Numbered from the stretch's first letter, positions 17,901 through 25,880 are shown. The stretch is DNA of 64,000 nt from Desulforhopalus sp. (GCA_030247675.1 JAOTRX010000002.1:1054001-1118000), one strand, 5' to 3'. Notes: generated from the letters alone by a model not told the origin. Numbers and translations are program-made.

Positions 17901-19561
17901 AGGCCCGCAAACTCGGCTGGCAGGGCAAGACGCTGCCCTTCGACAGCGGCGACGTGGAGGACCAGAATGCGCTGATCTTCACTGAGAGCTTCAAGGGGAA
18001 GAAGCGCACCGTGGTCAAGATGAAGATCCGGCCGGACACCGACCGCCGCATCGACGAGGTGCTACGCAGGTATGTGCAGACGGCGGCCGGGGAAAAGGGA
18101 CAACCGCTGGTCGAAGACAGCTTCTTTCCGACGATTCTTGACGCCGTCAAAAACGTCAACTTTCACGTGGGCGACGGCAAGTACAACCGGACCAAGATCG
18201 ACAAGGCCCTGCGCCTGCGCAAGAAACTGGAGACCCTGCAAAAGAGCGCCGACCCCAAGGTCAAGGAGATGGCGGACCACTATCTGAAATGGGTCAAGGA
18301 GATCGAAGAATCCGTCGATTGGGATCGGGCTACCAACGGCGTTTTCGAGCAGTATCTACCCAAGCTCGACGCGCAGAAACCCAAGGAGAAACCGCCGTTC
18401 AAGGTGGAACGCGGCAAGGTGACCCACACCAAGCGCAGGATCGGTTCCGGCACCATCACCGTCGAGGCCGACGACATCGACAACCGGACGCTGTTCAATC
18501 ACAACTCCCGCATGCAGGACGGACACCAGTACACCGTTACCTTCGAGGACGGAACCCGGGTCCGCTATCGCCCCTGGTCGGACACCAACCTCTATGCCCA
18601 GCGCGGCGAGCTGGAAATGATCCTGGATGGTGATGCCACCCCCGGACGGGTCGAGGCGATGCTGGAAAAGCTCGAACAGCTTGGGATCGATACCCGGGTG
18701 GCCACGGCGGAAAATGCGGAGCAGATGTACCTCGAAAAGCTTGCCTACATCCGCAAGACCGATAAGAGCGCCGATTACAAACGGCTGCAGAAATCGCTCG
18801 ATGACCGCAACGCCACCACCACAGAGCGGGTCCAGGCCCTGCGCGGCTATTGGCAAAAGGAGCTGGGCGTCCAGGACATCACCCAGCTTTCCGGATACAA
18901 CCCGCTGGGCGAATATCAGGCGGGTTTCCTAGACCGCGACGCCAAGGGCGGATACCGGCACCAGTTCCGGTTCGATATCACCGAGGAGGACCTGGAAAAA
19001 CAGATGAAGGGCTATTCGCTGGTCCACGATCTGACCAACGGCGAGAGCATGTCCGGCTTCATCGACTTGATCATGGAGAACAACGGAGCCATGGTCAGCA
19101 CGGTCGAGAAGATGCGCATGGGCGTGGCTCCGGGCGGAATGTCTCCGGTGGCCGATATGCAGACCGGCGGCGCGAGCTATTTCTTCACCCGGATCAAGAA
19201 GCAACCGGCCAGCGACGCCTCACCGGCCCTCTACTTCAAGAAACAGATGCTGCGGCGCATGGACGCCATCAGCTACGACCATGACGCCTACGGCAAGGTG
19301 ATCGACGACTACGTGCAGCGCAACCGGGGAGCCAGCATCGACGACTGGAAGCGGTTCTCGCAGCGCCATGGCAACGAAACCATCTTCAAATACTCGGTGA
19401 CGCTGCTGGACAACATCGAGTTCATCGTGGCCAGAAGCGACAACGAACGGCGGGAGATCATCCAGAGTTTCACCCGGCGTGGCATCAAGAAACTGCCCGA
19501 CGGGCGCAAGGTGGAGGATATCGTCCATACCTCGCAAAGCTGGAGCAAACGCAAACAATGA
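14972..19561 (+). CDS. Giant MuF-type head protein fused to HeH/SAP-like repeats and a kinase-like domain
   Basis: A 1529-aa fusion. Residues about 150-275 form a Mu gpF/SPP1 gp7-type minor head domain (RTEVLRAHN near 211, CPVCGGLDG near 246, HPHCRC near 268). Next come two similar helical units of HeH/SAP/LEM-like character (about 325-405 and 430-510, each with LxxLAKxNG or LKEMAKENG and an EPGxDH spacer). A Lys/Pro linker follows, then a kinase-like domain (about 695-945) with a HipA/PI4K-like catalytic loop IANHDGHSKQF and a metal-loop-like IDKGQAF. The final 550 residues are unrecognised. MuF proteins enter the head. MuF domains fused to variable C-terminal effectors are a known class of phage polymorphic toxins, so this may be a packaged effector injected with DNA. 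The catalytic Asn position is Gln here, so activity is uncertain. Two small genes follow with ATGA overlaps. Confidence 0.75.
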   Translation: MPSDLKQRIQAATLKSLTARNRYNDQVTAQLTQALKQAEDEVGRAILQYRSLGSLPDNKLAALKGLEKLQLELDDSMKRLKREQTLVFRKTTKDSFKLGIQQGIGELADAALPFYADLKPEGIDKLATKVFTIVDTNALDFMAQYNLTLAGDVHRELAGGIKRTILNGIATGKGADDIVRDMGKVIIDKDSFRQAGSRVFSKAQYRMEMIARTEVLRAHNMGRLKFHERVGIQKLEWLAMEDERMCPVCGGLDGKTFPIDKFPQQPAHPHCRCTNIVAWPMTVCGSEMVAKAATQASQGDACILPPHVLEGMADAQAKENAKLKSAFENGDIADLGSLTVKQLQTLAKQNGVAIARTKADFIKLLDLAEPGIDHGDLAGAALSAKLKDHKIGLLRTKEELVELLGLKQAELKQAKLLAAQMAKIPPAEGLEGMTAQQLKEMAKENGISLNMTKQETIELLDKLEPGVDHSGLMGKELAAAKQKHGIGILKNKQQLVEALQKKAGADMAESVKKKAVDEAKQKLVQKQKTALEDAAKAVVVPDTPTGYKDFLDSIAKAEQAVSGGTDLPQDLLAAHSKEIALKKQLFQDQVGKLKSAELKTLAKETKVQYWQWANKDELTTLFTETDPAKIKAIQASIDTKHAAWAEKHGGKKKTAPAKPATPKKDPPKPAPQPSPVKPPEAKIGKKGAEFATIDTAWQQKSTPSKFKKSGKAAVGGAHEKEFWTDENGDKWLFKPIGRKDDEFIAFGEEAAYKIGRLIDPHSIEVRTIQLNGRTGSIQKWRTDLRDDFDFRNILPQDLTTIELEQIQREHVVDWLIANHDGHSKQFIRARDGRVYGIDKGQAFKFLGQDKLSLDYHPNGVCGEEEPFYNKVFRAAKEGKVRVDPNATLRYIQEVEKIADEDYLDLLRPYAEGRFSKDPAGLRHFYDLALERKHNLRLDFEGYYADVLGDRGFRFDKLSAATGKKKLLSSAEETLVEEARKLGWQGKTLPFDSGDVEDQNALIFTESFKGKKRTVVKMKIRPDTDRRIDEVLRRYVQTAAGEKGQPLVEDSFFPTILDAVKNVNFHVGDGKYNRTKIDKALRLRKKLETLQKSADPKVKEMADHYLKWVKEIEESVDWDRATNGVFEQYLPKLDAQKPKEKPPFKVERGKVTHTKRRIGSGTITVEADDIDNRTLFNHNSRMQDGHQYTVTFEDGTRVRYRPWSDTNLYAQRGELEMILDGDATPGRVEAMLEKLEQLGIDTRVATAENAEQMYLEKLAYIRKTDKSADYKRLQKSLDDRNATTTERVQALRGYWQKELGVQDITQLSGYNPLGEYQAGFLDRDAKGGYRHQFRFDITEEDLEKQMKGYSLVHDLTNGESMSGFIDLIMENNGAMVSTVEKMRMGVAPGGMSPVADMQTGGASYFFTRIKKQPASDASPALYFKKQMLRRMDAISYDHDAYGKVIDDYVQRNRGASIDDWKRFSQRHGNETIFKYSVTLLDNIEFIVARSDNERREIIQSFTRRGIKKLPDGRKVEDIVHTSQSWSKRKQ

Positions 19562-20070
19562 CCATGAAGGACTTTATCGAACAGGAGAAACGGCGGCTGC
19601 AGGAATCGCTGCACTGGTTCAACAGCCGGGGCAGCCGCATGACGGTCAGAGAATCCGGGGATCTCTTTCTGGACACCCTGGTGGACAGCTTCACCGTTAC
19701 CCGGATCGCACCCCATTTCGACGCTGCTGGCAACCATCTGCGCACCGATTTCTGGCTGTTGTGGAAGGCACTCGGTTACGACGAGGGTTTTCAGCACGCC
19801 CACACCATCAAAGTGGTCGATGTCCGGGTCGAAGACACCCTGATGGCCGAACATGACGGCAAGGAGGCCGAAGGCTGGCTGATTGTCGAGCTGACCGACG
19901 ATCTGGGCCGCACTCACTATGTCGAAATGATCGAGCCGGTCTCGGAGCCCGAACTCGCGGCGGACTGGCAACGCTGGATCGCCTACCGTCAGAAAAACGC
20001 CGAAAGATTCCACCGGATCGACGCCCAGCTTCTGGTCGAGCATCTCCGGATCGCGGAGGACTGGTCATGA
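19558..20070 (+). CDS. Unknown protein after the MuF fusion (possible immunity or head accessory)
   Basis: A 170-aa soluble acidic protein with an N-terminal helix (DFIEQEKRRLQESLHW) followed by an alpha/beta part with aromatic strands (FWLLWKALGYDEGF; GWLIVELTDD). I do not recognise the family. It overlaps the stop of the giant MuF gene (ATG 19558 or 19564) and the next gene by 4 bp, so the three are translationally coupled. Small genes in this position after polymorphic toxins are usually immunity proteins, and that is the basis of the suggestion. A structural head accessory cannot be excluded. Confidence 0.55.
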   Translation: MTMKDFIEQEKRRLQESLHWFNSRGSRMTVRESGDLFLDTLVDSFTVTRIAPHFDAAGNHLRTDFWLLWKALGYDEGFQHAHTIKVVDVRVEDTLMAEHDGKEAEGWLIVELTDDLGRTHYVEMIEPVSEPELAADWQRWIAYRQKNAERFHRIDAQLLVEHLRIAEDWS

Positions 20071-20420
20071 AACTGCGCTATATGATCGACTCGATAATGG
20101 CCGACCGGCAAGCCACCGCCCCGGAATACGTGCCCGTGGGCGTCTGGGTTCAGGGGCCGGGTCCCGGTCTGGATGTGGAGATGTACTACCTCGACCGGGG
20201 GCCGAACGGGCTTGCCGACCGCAAGGACGAGGCAGCCTGGGTGGTCAACCGTCTGGTCGAGGCCGAGGCCACCTCGCTTCCGGCGAATTTTCTCGAATAT
20301 CACCGGCTGTCCCGCTCCCCCTATGACGGGGTCTTTTCCGAGATCACCGAGAGCGACGAATACCCCTCCCTCGACGCCTGCGGCAAGGCCGTTCTGGCCC
20401 GGCTGAACCCCACCCGCTGA
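20067..20420 (+). CDS. Unknown small protein closing the MuF operon
   Basis: A 117-aa protein with beta-rich character (PVGVWVQGPGPGLDVEMYYL) and a helical C-terminal half. No motif is recognised and no membrane segment is present. It is coupled to the preceding gene (ATGA) and is the last gene before promoter copy D. Same two possibilities as its neighbour: second immunity protein or head accessory. Confidence 0.5.
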   Translation: MKLRYMIDSIMADRQATAPEYVPVGVWVQGPGPGLDVEMYYLDRGPNGLADRKDEAAWVVNRLVEAEATSLPANFLEYHRLSRSPYDGVFSEITESDEYPSLDACGKAVLARLNPTR

Positions 20421-20435
20421 ATTTCTCCGTCACCC

Positions 20436-20467
20436 TCCGACACATCGCCGACGCTTCCGGTAAGTAA
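20436..20467 (+). promoter_or_regulatory. Phage bipartite promoter element, copy D, with stem-loop
   Basis: TCCGACAC (20436-20443) and CTTCCGGTAAGTAA (20454-20467). A 9-bp stem with one mismatch, GCTCCCCGC / GCGGAGAGC (20477-20485 and 20491-20499), starts a few bases after the predicted transcription start. It is one of the four most complete copies and heads the methyltransferase/capsid operon. Confidence 0.7.
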
Positions 20468-20523
20468 CCGCTGAACGCTCCCCGCAGGTCGCGGAGAGCA
20501 CAGCAAACTGACCGGAGACGTTG

Positions 20524-22914
20524 ATGGAACTGTTCGCCACAGACCTGGAAAGGCTGGCGTTTCTACTGGAGGCCGATGCGGCGCTGACTCTCGATCCCGA
20601 TGCGCTTGGGACCGAGGCCGCCGAACAGTCCGCTCCTGAAGAGCTCCCTCCCGAGAAACGCCCCAAGTACATCACCAACTACATCGGCAGTAAGCAGAAG
20701 CTCGTCGACTGGATCTGGAAGCATACCCCGGAAGGCGTTGGCACCGTGCTCGACGCCTTTTCGGGGTCTGCGGTCGTGGCCTACATGTACAAGACCAAGG
20801 GCCTCCAGGTCATCGCCAACGACCGGCTCCGCTACTGCCACCATGCCGCCAAGGCGATCATAGAGAACAACTCGGTTCGTCTGAGCGAGGACGAGATCGA
20901 GGCACTCCTGGCCGACAACGCCAAGGCGGGCAGCTTCGTTCAGGACAACTTCAAGGGCATTTTCTTCGCCAAGGGCGTCCATGCGCTGATCGACACCATC
21001 CGCGCCAACTGCGACAAGCTCTCCGGCTTCAAGAAAGACATCGCCCTGTTCGGCCTCGGCAAGACCTGCATGAGCGGCAAGGGTGGCTTTGGCCACTTCT
21101 CGTCGTCCACCGATTATGGCCGCCGCCAGGACACCCCCGACGAGTTCAAGGATCGCTTGCGCAAGAACCTGCAGCGTATCAACGCCCTGGTTTTCGACAA
21201 CGACAAGGAGAACAAGGCATACCGGCAGGACATCAACGACCTGCTGCCGAAAGCCAAGGCGGATCTGGCCTACTTCGATCCGCCCTACGCCACCGAGTTT
21301 TCGACCACCAATTACGAGCGGGCCTACCACTTCGTGGAGGGGCTCATGACCTATTGGGAAGGGCTCGAAATCAAGGCCGACACCAAGGTCAAGTATTACG
21401 AGACCGACCACAAGACCGTCACCAAGGCCAACGCCAACGAGTTCTTCCAGACTTTTCTCGGTAATGCAAAGCACATCCCGCACTGGCTGATTTCCTACCG
21501 CGATCACGCCTATCCCAACGAGCAGGAGATGAAGCGGATCATCGGCTCCTTCGGCAAGCAGAGCCGGATGAAGTCCAAGGATCACCACTACGCCATCACC
21601 TCCAAGCACGGCGAGGCTTCCAACGCCAAGGAGCGTCTGTTCGTCTGCGCTCCCGGGGCCAAGGCCAGCGCCGAACGGGAGGAGAAGCCCGTTCCGATGG
21701 CCGCCGCCGCGAACTTCCACACCAGCATCCCCGTGGATATCCGGCTGGGCGAAGGCGAACGCCTCACGACCGAGGCCATGGATGTCGGCTCGGCGGGCGA
21801 CCCCCAGTTCAGCTTCGTGCTCTGTCGCACCGGCACCAACAAGAACGGCGATCACTTCACCGCCGAGGAGTTGTCCGGTCGGCATATGACGGCCGTGAAC
21901 AAGAAGGTCGATCTGCAACATTCGCAGGAGTTCAACGACATCGTCGGTGGCATCGTCGCCGCCGACTACCTGGAGGACGACAACGGTGGCCGCGTGGAAT
22001 GCGTCGGCGAGCTGTACGTCCACGACACCCCGGCCGCCCGGCTGGCCTACAAGCTGATGAAGCGCGGGATCATCTCCCAAGTCTCCATGGAGTGCGACTA
22101 CCAGGAAGGCGAATGTTCGGTCTGCCATAAGCGCTTCCAGAACAAGGCCGACTACTGCACCCACCTGCGCAAGTTCAAGGGCCGTGATGTGGGCGGCCAA
22201 CCTGTTTTCGAAATTCTGCACGGCGTCACTTTCACCGGACTGGGGCTGCTCGACCGCAAGGGCGCGGACGAGAACGCCAGGATTCTGCAGGTGGCGTCCC
22301 TTCAGAGCCAGCCCGACCAATCCCAACCCGAAGGAGATTCCACGATGGAAGACAAAACCAAACCCACCGATGACCAGGCCGTCGAAGCGGCCAAGAAGAA
22401 ACCGGCCCAGCAGGAAGGCGATCCCGCCCGCGTTACCGACCTGGAAAAGGAAAACCGGCAGCTCAAGGCCCAGGTCGCCGAGCTGCAGAAACGCGTCCAG
22501 GAACTGGAAGCCGAACAAAAGGCGGCCGCCTGCCGCTCCCGGGCCAAGAAACTGCTCACCCGTCTGGAGAAGCAGGGACTCTCCTTCGCTTCCGATGAGG
22601 ACCGGGAAGCCGAGCTGAAACGCCTGGCCGAGCTGTCCGACGAAGCCTTCGCCGCCACCGAGGCTGCTTACGAACGCCTGCCCAAATCGGCAAAAGCGGA
22701 CAAGGAAGAGAAACCCGCCGACAGCGACCAGGGCGGCAAGCCCGCCGCCAAGGCATCGACGGAAACCCCGCTGCGCAGCGACGCCGGTGTCCGGCCCCAC
22801 GATGTGGACGACCGCAAGGTGTCGCTCGAGGACCGCCTGCGCGACGGGTTCATGGCCGCTTACCGCAACCGTGTCGGCGAGGACTCTCCCGAACACTCGC
22901 AAATCAACGCATAA
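20524..22914 (+). CDS. Fusion of D12-class adenine DNA methyltransferase, capsid maturation protease and scaffold
   Basis: A 796-aa three-part protein. Residues about 45-375: a Dam/DpnM-like D12 methyltransferase with the N-terminal YIGSKQK motif, SAM-binding DAFSGS (about 76) and catalytic DPPY (about 251), expected to make N6-methyladenine. Residues about 395-590: a domain resembling phage prohead proteases (a His in DLQHSQEF, then VGGIVAADYLE and VSMECDY), with a Cys-rich insert (CSVCHKRF, then YCTHL). Residues about 610-796: a charged scaffold-like region with a coiled coil (ENRQLKAQVAELQKRVQELE). ATG 20524 is chosen because GGAG lies 6 nt upstream; TTG 20521 is too close. It lies directly before decoration and major capsid genes, the normal place for protease and scaffold. 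The methyltransferase fusion is unusual. Confidence 0.78.
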   Translation: MELFATDLERLAFLLEADAALTLDPDALGTEAAEQSAPEELPPEKRPKYITNYIGSKQKLVDWIWKHTPEGVGTVLDAFSGSAVVAYMYKTKGLQVIANDRLRYCHHAAKAIIENNSVRLSEDEIEALLADNAKAGSFVQDNFKGIFFAKGVHALIDTIRANCDKLSGFKKDIALFGLGKTCMSGKGGFGHFSSSTDYGRRQDTPDEFKDRLRKNLQRINALVFDNDKENKAYRQDINDLLPKAKADLAYFDPPYATEFSTTNYERAYHFVEGLMTYWEGLEIKADTKVKYYETDHKTVTKANANEFFQTFLGNAKHIPHWLISYRDHAYPNEQEMKRIIGSFGKQSRMKSKDHHYAITSKHGEASNAKERLFVCAPGAKASAEREEKPVPMAAAANFHTSIPVDIRLGEGERLTTEAMDVGSAGDPQFSFVLCRTGTNKNGDHFTAEELSGRHMTAVNKKVDLQHSQEFNDIVGGIVAADYLEDDNGGRVECVGELYVHDTPAARLAYKLMKRGIISQVSMECDYQEGECSVCHKRFQNKADYCTHLRKFKGRDVGGQPVFEILHGVTFTGLGLLDRKGADENARILQVASLQSQPDQSQPEGDSTMEDKTKPTDDQAVEAAKKKPAQQEGDPARVTDLEKENRQLKAQVAELQKRVQELEAEQKAAACRSRAKKLLTRLEKQGLSFASDEDREAELKRLAELSDEAFAATEAAYERLPKSAKADKEEKPADSDQGGKPAAKASTETPLRSDAGVRPHDVDDRKVSLEDRLRDGFMAAYRNRVGEDSPEHSQINA
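22345..22914 (+). CDS. Nested in-frame scaffold protein (internal start)
   Basis: Inside the fusion gene, AAGGAG (22331-22336) sits 8 nt before ATG 22345 in the same frame. This is a full ribosome site in the middle of a coding sequence. The product would be 189 aa: a Lys/Glu/Gln-rich coiled coil and a C-terminal segment rich in Arg, without protease or methyltransferase. This is the arrangement of lambda C/Nu3 and similar protease-scaffold pairs, where a nested start supplies excess scaffold. The site is seen; use of it is inferred. Confidence 0.6.
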   Translation: MEDKTKPTDDQAVEAAKKKPAQQEGDPARVTDLEKENRQLKAQVAELQKRVQELEAEQKAAACRSRAKKLLTRLEKQGLSFASDEDREAELKRLAELSDEAFAATEAAYERLPKSAKADKEEKPADSDQGGKPAAKASTETPLRSDAGVRPHDVDDRKVSLEDRLRDGFMAAYRNRVGEDSPEHSQINA

Positions 22915-22926
22915 GGAGGAAACACC

Positions 22927-23289
22927 ATGTCATTCATCAATCCCTGTCATCGCAGCCTCGCTTATGGCGACGGCCACCTCCAGGGCGACGGCCAGCTCGG
23001 CCAGGTGGTCCGCGTGGTCGGCGACGACCTGTTCGCCGTCAACACCGATCCCACCAAGCGCTCCTTCGGCATCCTGATCAAGGACTACGCCGGTGGTGAA
23101 ATGCCCGGCATCTACTGTGACGGCGGCGTCTACGAGACCGACGCCTTCGAAGGAACCGTCGTCGCCGGAGACGACTTGAAAGTTTCAGCGGGCGGTCGCC
23201 TGACCAACGGCGTCGCGGCCGGGGAGCACGTGGTCGCCCACGCCATTTCCGTACAGAGCGGCGTCCTCAAATTCCGCCTGCTCGTCTAA
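22927..23289 (+). CDS. Head decoration-like protein
   Basis: A 120-aa Gly/Val-rich, beta-strand-rich protein (GQLGQVVRVVGDDLFAV; GDDLKVSAGGRL) between scaffold and major capsid genes, the usual site of capsid-stabilising decoration proteins. The sequence has the repeating short strands and turns of small beta-barrel head proteins, but no diagnostic motif. A strong AAGGAGG precedes ATG 22927. It probably shares a transcript with the capsid gene, 18 bp downstream. Confidence 0.6.
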   Translation: MSFINPCHRSLAYGDGHLQGDGQLGQVVRVVGDDLFAVNTDPTKRSFGILIKDYAGGEMPGIYCDGGVYETDAFEGTVVAGDDLKVSAGGRLTNGVAAGEHVVAHAISVQSGVLKFRLLV

Positions 23290-23307
23290 CCCAAGGAGCC
23301 AACGCAC

Positions 23308-24171
23308 ATGAAAACCAATCAGTTGAAGATCCACTCCCAGGAGTACATGGAAACCATGGCGCGGCTCATGAGCGAGGCTCTCGAGTCGCCCGAAGGCATG
23401 CGAGCTCTTGCCGCCGCCATCGCCGCGCCCATCGAACAGGAGATCAAGCGCAAGGAGATCTCCTCGCTGCTGCTCACCAAGCACACGCTGCCCAAGGGCG
23501 AACGTCCGGTCTACCAGAAGAAACCGACCGTCAAGGCCCACTGGATCAGCAAGGACGGCGACGCCCAGGAGCAGGAGGTGGGCAAGGACGAGGTCGAGTT
23601 CCCCACCAACCGCATCCACTCCAACCCGATGGTGGACGTTTCCGTTCTCAAGAACGGCAACATCGGCACGCTGATGGACATCCAGACCAGCGCCGCCGAC
23701 GCTATCCGCAAGGAGATGGACCGCCGCACCATCTCGGTGCTCTCCTCGGCCATCCCGGCGACCAACACCATCGAGGTCACCGGCGACCTGCTCACCGAAG
23801 AGGCGCTGAACGAGGCCATCTCGATCATCGAGGACCTGGAGCTGTCGGTGAAGTACATCGTCATGCGCGGCCGCCGGTTCAACGACATGCGCGGCTGGAA
23901 CCTCGATCCCCAGACCAAGCTCGAGCTGCGCCAGAAGGGTGTCATCAAGAACTACGGCACCGGCGGCATTCTGCTGACCGCCTCCATGCCGCTGGACGAG
24001 ATCATCATCGTCCCGGATGAAGAGGTCGGAAAGATGCCGGTGCGCGAAAACCTGAAGACGGAGTCCATCGATCAGAAGACCCGCTTCAAGACCGGCTGGC
24101 TGGTGTGGTCCGAAATCGGCCAGGGCATTACCCGCCCTGACATCATGGCCAAGGTCAAACTGGTTCCGTAA
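23308..24171 (+). CDS. Major capsid protein (HK97-fold expected)
   Basis: A 287-aa protein placed after protease-scaffold and decoration genes and before the connector genes. This is the position of the major head protein. It has an N-terminal helical arm, a long central segment with IRKEMDRRTISVLSSAI and ALNEAISIIEDL (spine-like helices), and C-terminal beta strands (KTRFKTGWLVWSEIGQGITR) that resemble the P-domain of HK97-type capsids. AAGGAG lies upstream of ATG 23308. Identification rests on position, size and pattern; the catalytic Lys of HK97 cross-linking cannot be assigned. Confidence 0.75.
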   Translation: MKTNQLKIHSQEYMETMARLMSEALESPEGMRALAAAIAAPIEQEIKRKEISSLLLTKHTLPKGERPVYQKKPTVKAHWISKDGDAQEQEVGKDEVEFPTNRIHSNPMVDVSVLKNGNIGTLMDIQTSAADAIRKEMDRRTISVLSSAIPATNTIEVTGDLLTEEALNEAISIIEDLELSVKYIVMRGRRFNDMRGWNLDPQTKLELRQKGVIKNYGTGGILLTASMPLDEIIIVPDEEVGKMPVRENLKTESIDQKTRFKTGWLVWSEIGQGITRPDIMAKVKLVP

Positions 24172-24189
24172 TCCGGGAGGTGACGTGAG

Positions 24190-24549
24190 ATGAATCGAAT
24201 CAAGAATATCCGTCCCGGCGTTCTGGTGATCCCCGACGCCGGGCTGAAACTCAAGCCCGGCCAGGTAGTCGAGGTGGAACGCCTCACCAAGCAGATCCAG
24301 GCGGCGCTCAAGAACGGCCGCCTGGCCATGGCCGACAAACCGAAGCAGGAACCGCTCGCCCCTCCAGAGCCAGACCAGGACGCGGAACCGGTGGACCTGA
24401 GCAAGCTCTCCGCCACCGACGCGATTTCCAAGGTCAACGAGGAGGCCAATCCGGAGACCCTCAAGGGCTACATGGAAACCGAAAAACGCCGCACGGTGAT
24501 CGACGCGCTCAAGAGCCGTCTGGAGGGCCTGCAAGGTGCTGCTGAGTGA
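24190..24549 (+). CDS. Unknown small protein after capsid
   Basis: A 119-aa protein. The N-terminal part is short and beta-rich (GVLVIPDAGLKLKPGQVVEV) and is followed by an acidic Pro-rich linker and a helical C-terminus with Lys/Arg. I do not recognise it. A similar N-terminal strand pattern occurs in the 85-aa protein at 26442. It overlaps the next gene by 14 bp. It is probably a head-completion or capsid-associated protein. Confidence 0.5.
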   Translation: MNRIKNIRPGVLVIPDAGLKLKPGQVVEVERLTKQIQAALKNGRLAMADKPKQEPLAPPEPDQDAEPVDLSKLSATDAISKVNEEANPETLKGYMETEKRRTVIDALKSRLEGLQGAAE

Positions 24550-25000
24550 CCTGATCGCCGACCTGCGGCTCGACCTGTCCGATCCGGGCGCATCTCTCTT
24601 CGAGGACCTGACTCTGGAGAGATGCGTCCGGAAAGCCGTTTTCCGGGTCGGCCGTGACCTCGACCAATCGCTGACGATCACGGTCGGAGAGATCACCCCC
24701 GATCCCACCGGCGAGGTCCGCGAGCTCCTGGTGATCATGGCGCAGATCCACGCCTGCCAGGTCATGCGTTCGGCCACCGCCAACGCCTTCTCGTTTTCCA
24801 GCGGCGACAAGAGAGTGGACAAAACCGGACAGCCCGGCCACTGGGCCAAGCTCGAGGCCGATCTGCTCGCCGACTACCGCCAGCGGCTCACCGAGTTGCG
24901 TCCGGCCACCCAGCTCGACCAGGAAGCCTACATCCTGACCCCGAGCGGCCTCACTCCGGTCATCTACGAACAAGGGATCGATCTCGATGTTGTTGAATGA
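24536..25000 (+). CDS. Head-tail connector protein (adaptor-like)
   Basis: A 154-aa mostly helical protein (LLSDLIADLRLDLSD, then LERCVRKAVFRVGRDLD) resembling phage DNA-packaging/adaptor proteins that bind under the portal. Started by GTG 24536, overlapping the previous gene by 14 bp, and overlapping the next by 14 bp. Its place, first after the capsid-proximal genes, fits the adaptor of a head-to-tail connector set. Confidence 0.6.
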   Translation: MLLSDLIADLRLDLSDPGASLFEDLTLERCVRKAVFRVGRDLDQSLTITVGEITPDPTGEVRELLVIMAQIHACQVMRSATANAFSFSSGDKRVDKTGQPGHWAKLEADLLADYRQRLTELRPATQLDQEAYILTPSGLTPVIYEQGIDLDVVE

Positions 25001-25346
25001 CCGGGAACGCGCCGAAGCCGTGACCGACGTCGCCCGGCTGATCCTCTCCTCGGGCCAGACCGCACGCATCCTGCGCGTGGTTCCCGGCGAGCGGCTCTAC
25101 GGCACCGACGATGCCGAATACACGGAAATCTCCGTCATCCCCCTCGAACTGAACGAAACCCCGCCGGAGGAGCTGAGCGGCAAGATCGACGCGCTCGCCT
25201 GTGTCCTTCCGGATGCCGATGTCCGGGGTGAAGACCGCCTGGCCACCGACAGGGAAACCTATCGCATACAGAGTGTGGAAGAAGAACACTTCTTCGGCAC
25301 CGTCACTCACAAGAACCTGCAACTGGTGAAGCTCAATGGGCGTTAG
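24987..25346 (+). CDS. Head-tail joining (stopper-like) protein
   Basis: A 119-aa protein, predominantly beta (TARILRVVPGERLYGT; YTEISVIPLELN; YRIQSVEEEHFF), fitting the small beta-barrel stopper proteins that close the connector. ATG 24987 overlaps the adaptor gene, and the stop overlaps the next gene by 11 bp. Assignment is by size, fold pattern and order. Confidence 0.55.
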   Translation: MLLNDRERAEAVTDVARLILSSGQTARILRVVPGERLYGTDDAEYTEISVIPLELNETPPEELSGKIDALACVLPDADVRGEDRLATDRETYRIQSVEEEHFFGTVTHKNLQLVKLNGR

Positions 25347-25821
25347 GCGGACCGGTGACTGGGACAAGGCCCGCGCCAAGCTGACCACCGGCATGGGGCC
25401 GCGCCTGGCCACGGCCCTGCGTCAGGCCACGATCCGCAACGCCCTTTTTCTGGTGCGCGAGATCCAGCGGGGGATTCGCTCCCAGGCCCCGGGAGGACAG
25501 GCTTTCGTGAAACTCGCCGAAAGCACCATCGAGCGCAAAGGTTCCAGCAAGGCGCTCATCGACACCGGCTTTCTCGTCAACGCCATCACCCAAAAAATCA
25601 TGGCCGACAAGGCGTTCGTCGGCCTACTGCGTGGCACCGTCAACAAGGACGGGGAAGACATGGTGAACATCGGTGCCGTCATGGAGTACGGGGCCACCAT
25701 CAAACATCCGAACGGCGCGACCATCATCATCCCCGCCAGACCCTTTCTGCATCCGGTGATGGATAAGTACCGCGAGCAGATCCTCCAGAACTATCGCGAG
25801 GCGATCCGCTCCGCGCTTTGA
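25336..25821 (+). CDS. Tail completion / HK97 gp10-like (Mu gpG-type) protein
   Basis: A 161-aa protein with the recognisable plan of phage virion morphogenesis proteins: helical N-terminus (ATALRQATIRNALFLVREIQ), a small central segment LIDTGFLVNAI, then VGAVMEYG-like NIGAVMEYGATIKH and IPARPFLHP near the C-terminus. The last motif (R-P-F-L) is typical of gp10/gpG families at the head-tail joint. It overlaps the stopper-like gene by 11 bp and is the last gene before promoter copy E. Confidence 0.75.
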   Translation: MGVRRTGDWDKARAKLTTGMGPRLATALRQATIRNALFLVREIQRGIRSQAPGGQAFVKLAESTIERKGSSKALIDTGFLVNAITQKIMADKAFVGLLRGTVNKDGEDMVNIGAVMEYGATIKHPNGATIIIPARPFLHPVMDKYREQILQNYREAIRSAL

Positions 25822-25824
25822 GCC

Positions 25825-25856
25825 TCCGACACATCGCCAGCGCTTCCGGTAAGTAA
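25825..25856 (+). promoter_or_regulatory. Phage bipartite promoter element, copy E
   Basis: TCCGACAC (25825-25832) and CTTCCGGTAAGTAA (25843-25856), starts 18 bp apart. It heads the tail terminator-sheath-tube operon. This is the one intergenic copy without a convincing stem-loop after it. Confidence 0.65.
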
Positions 25857-25880
25857 CCAGGCAGAAAACGGAGGCGTCCT

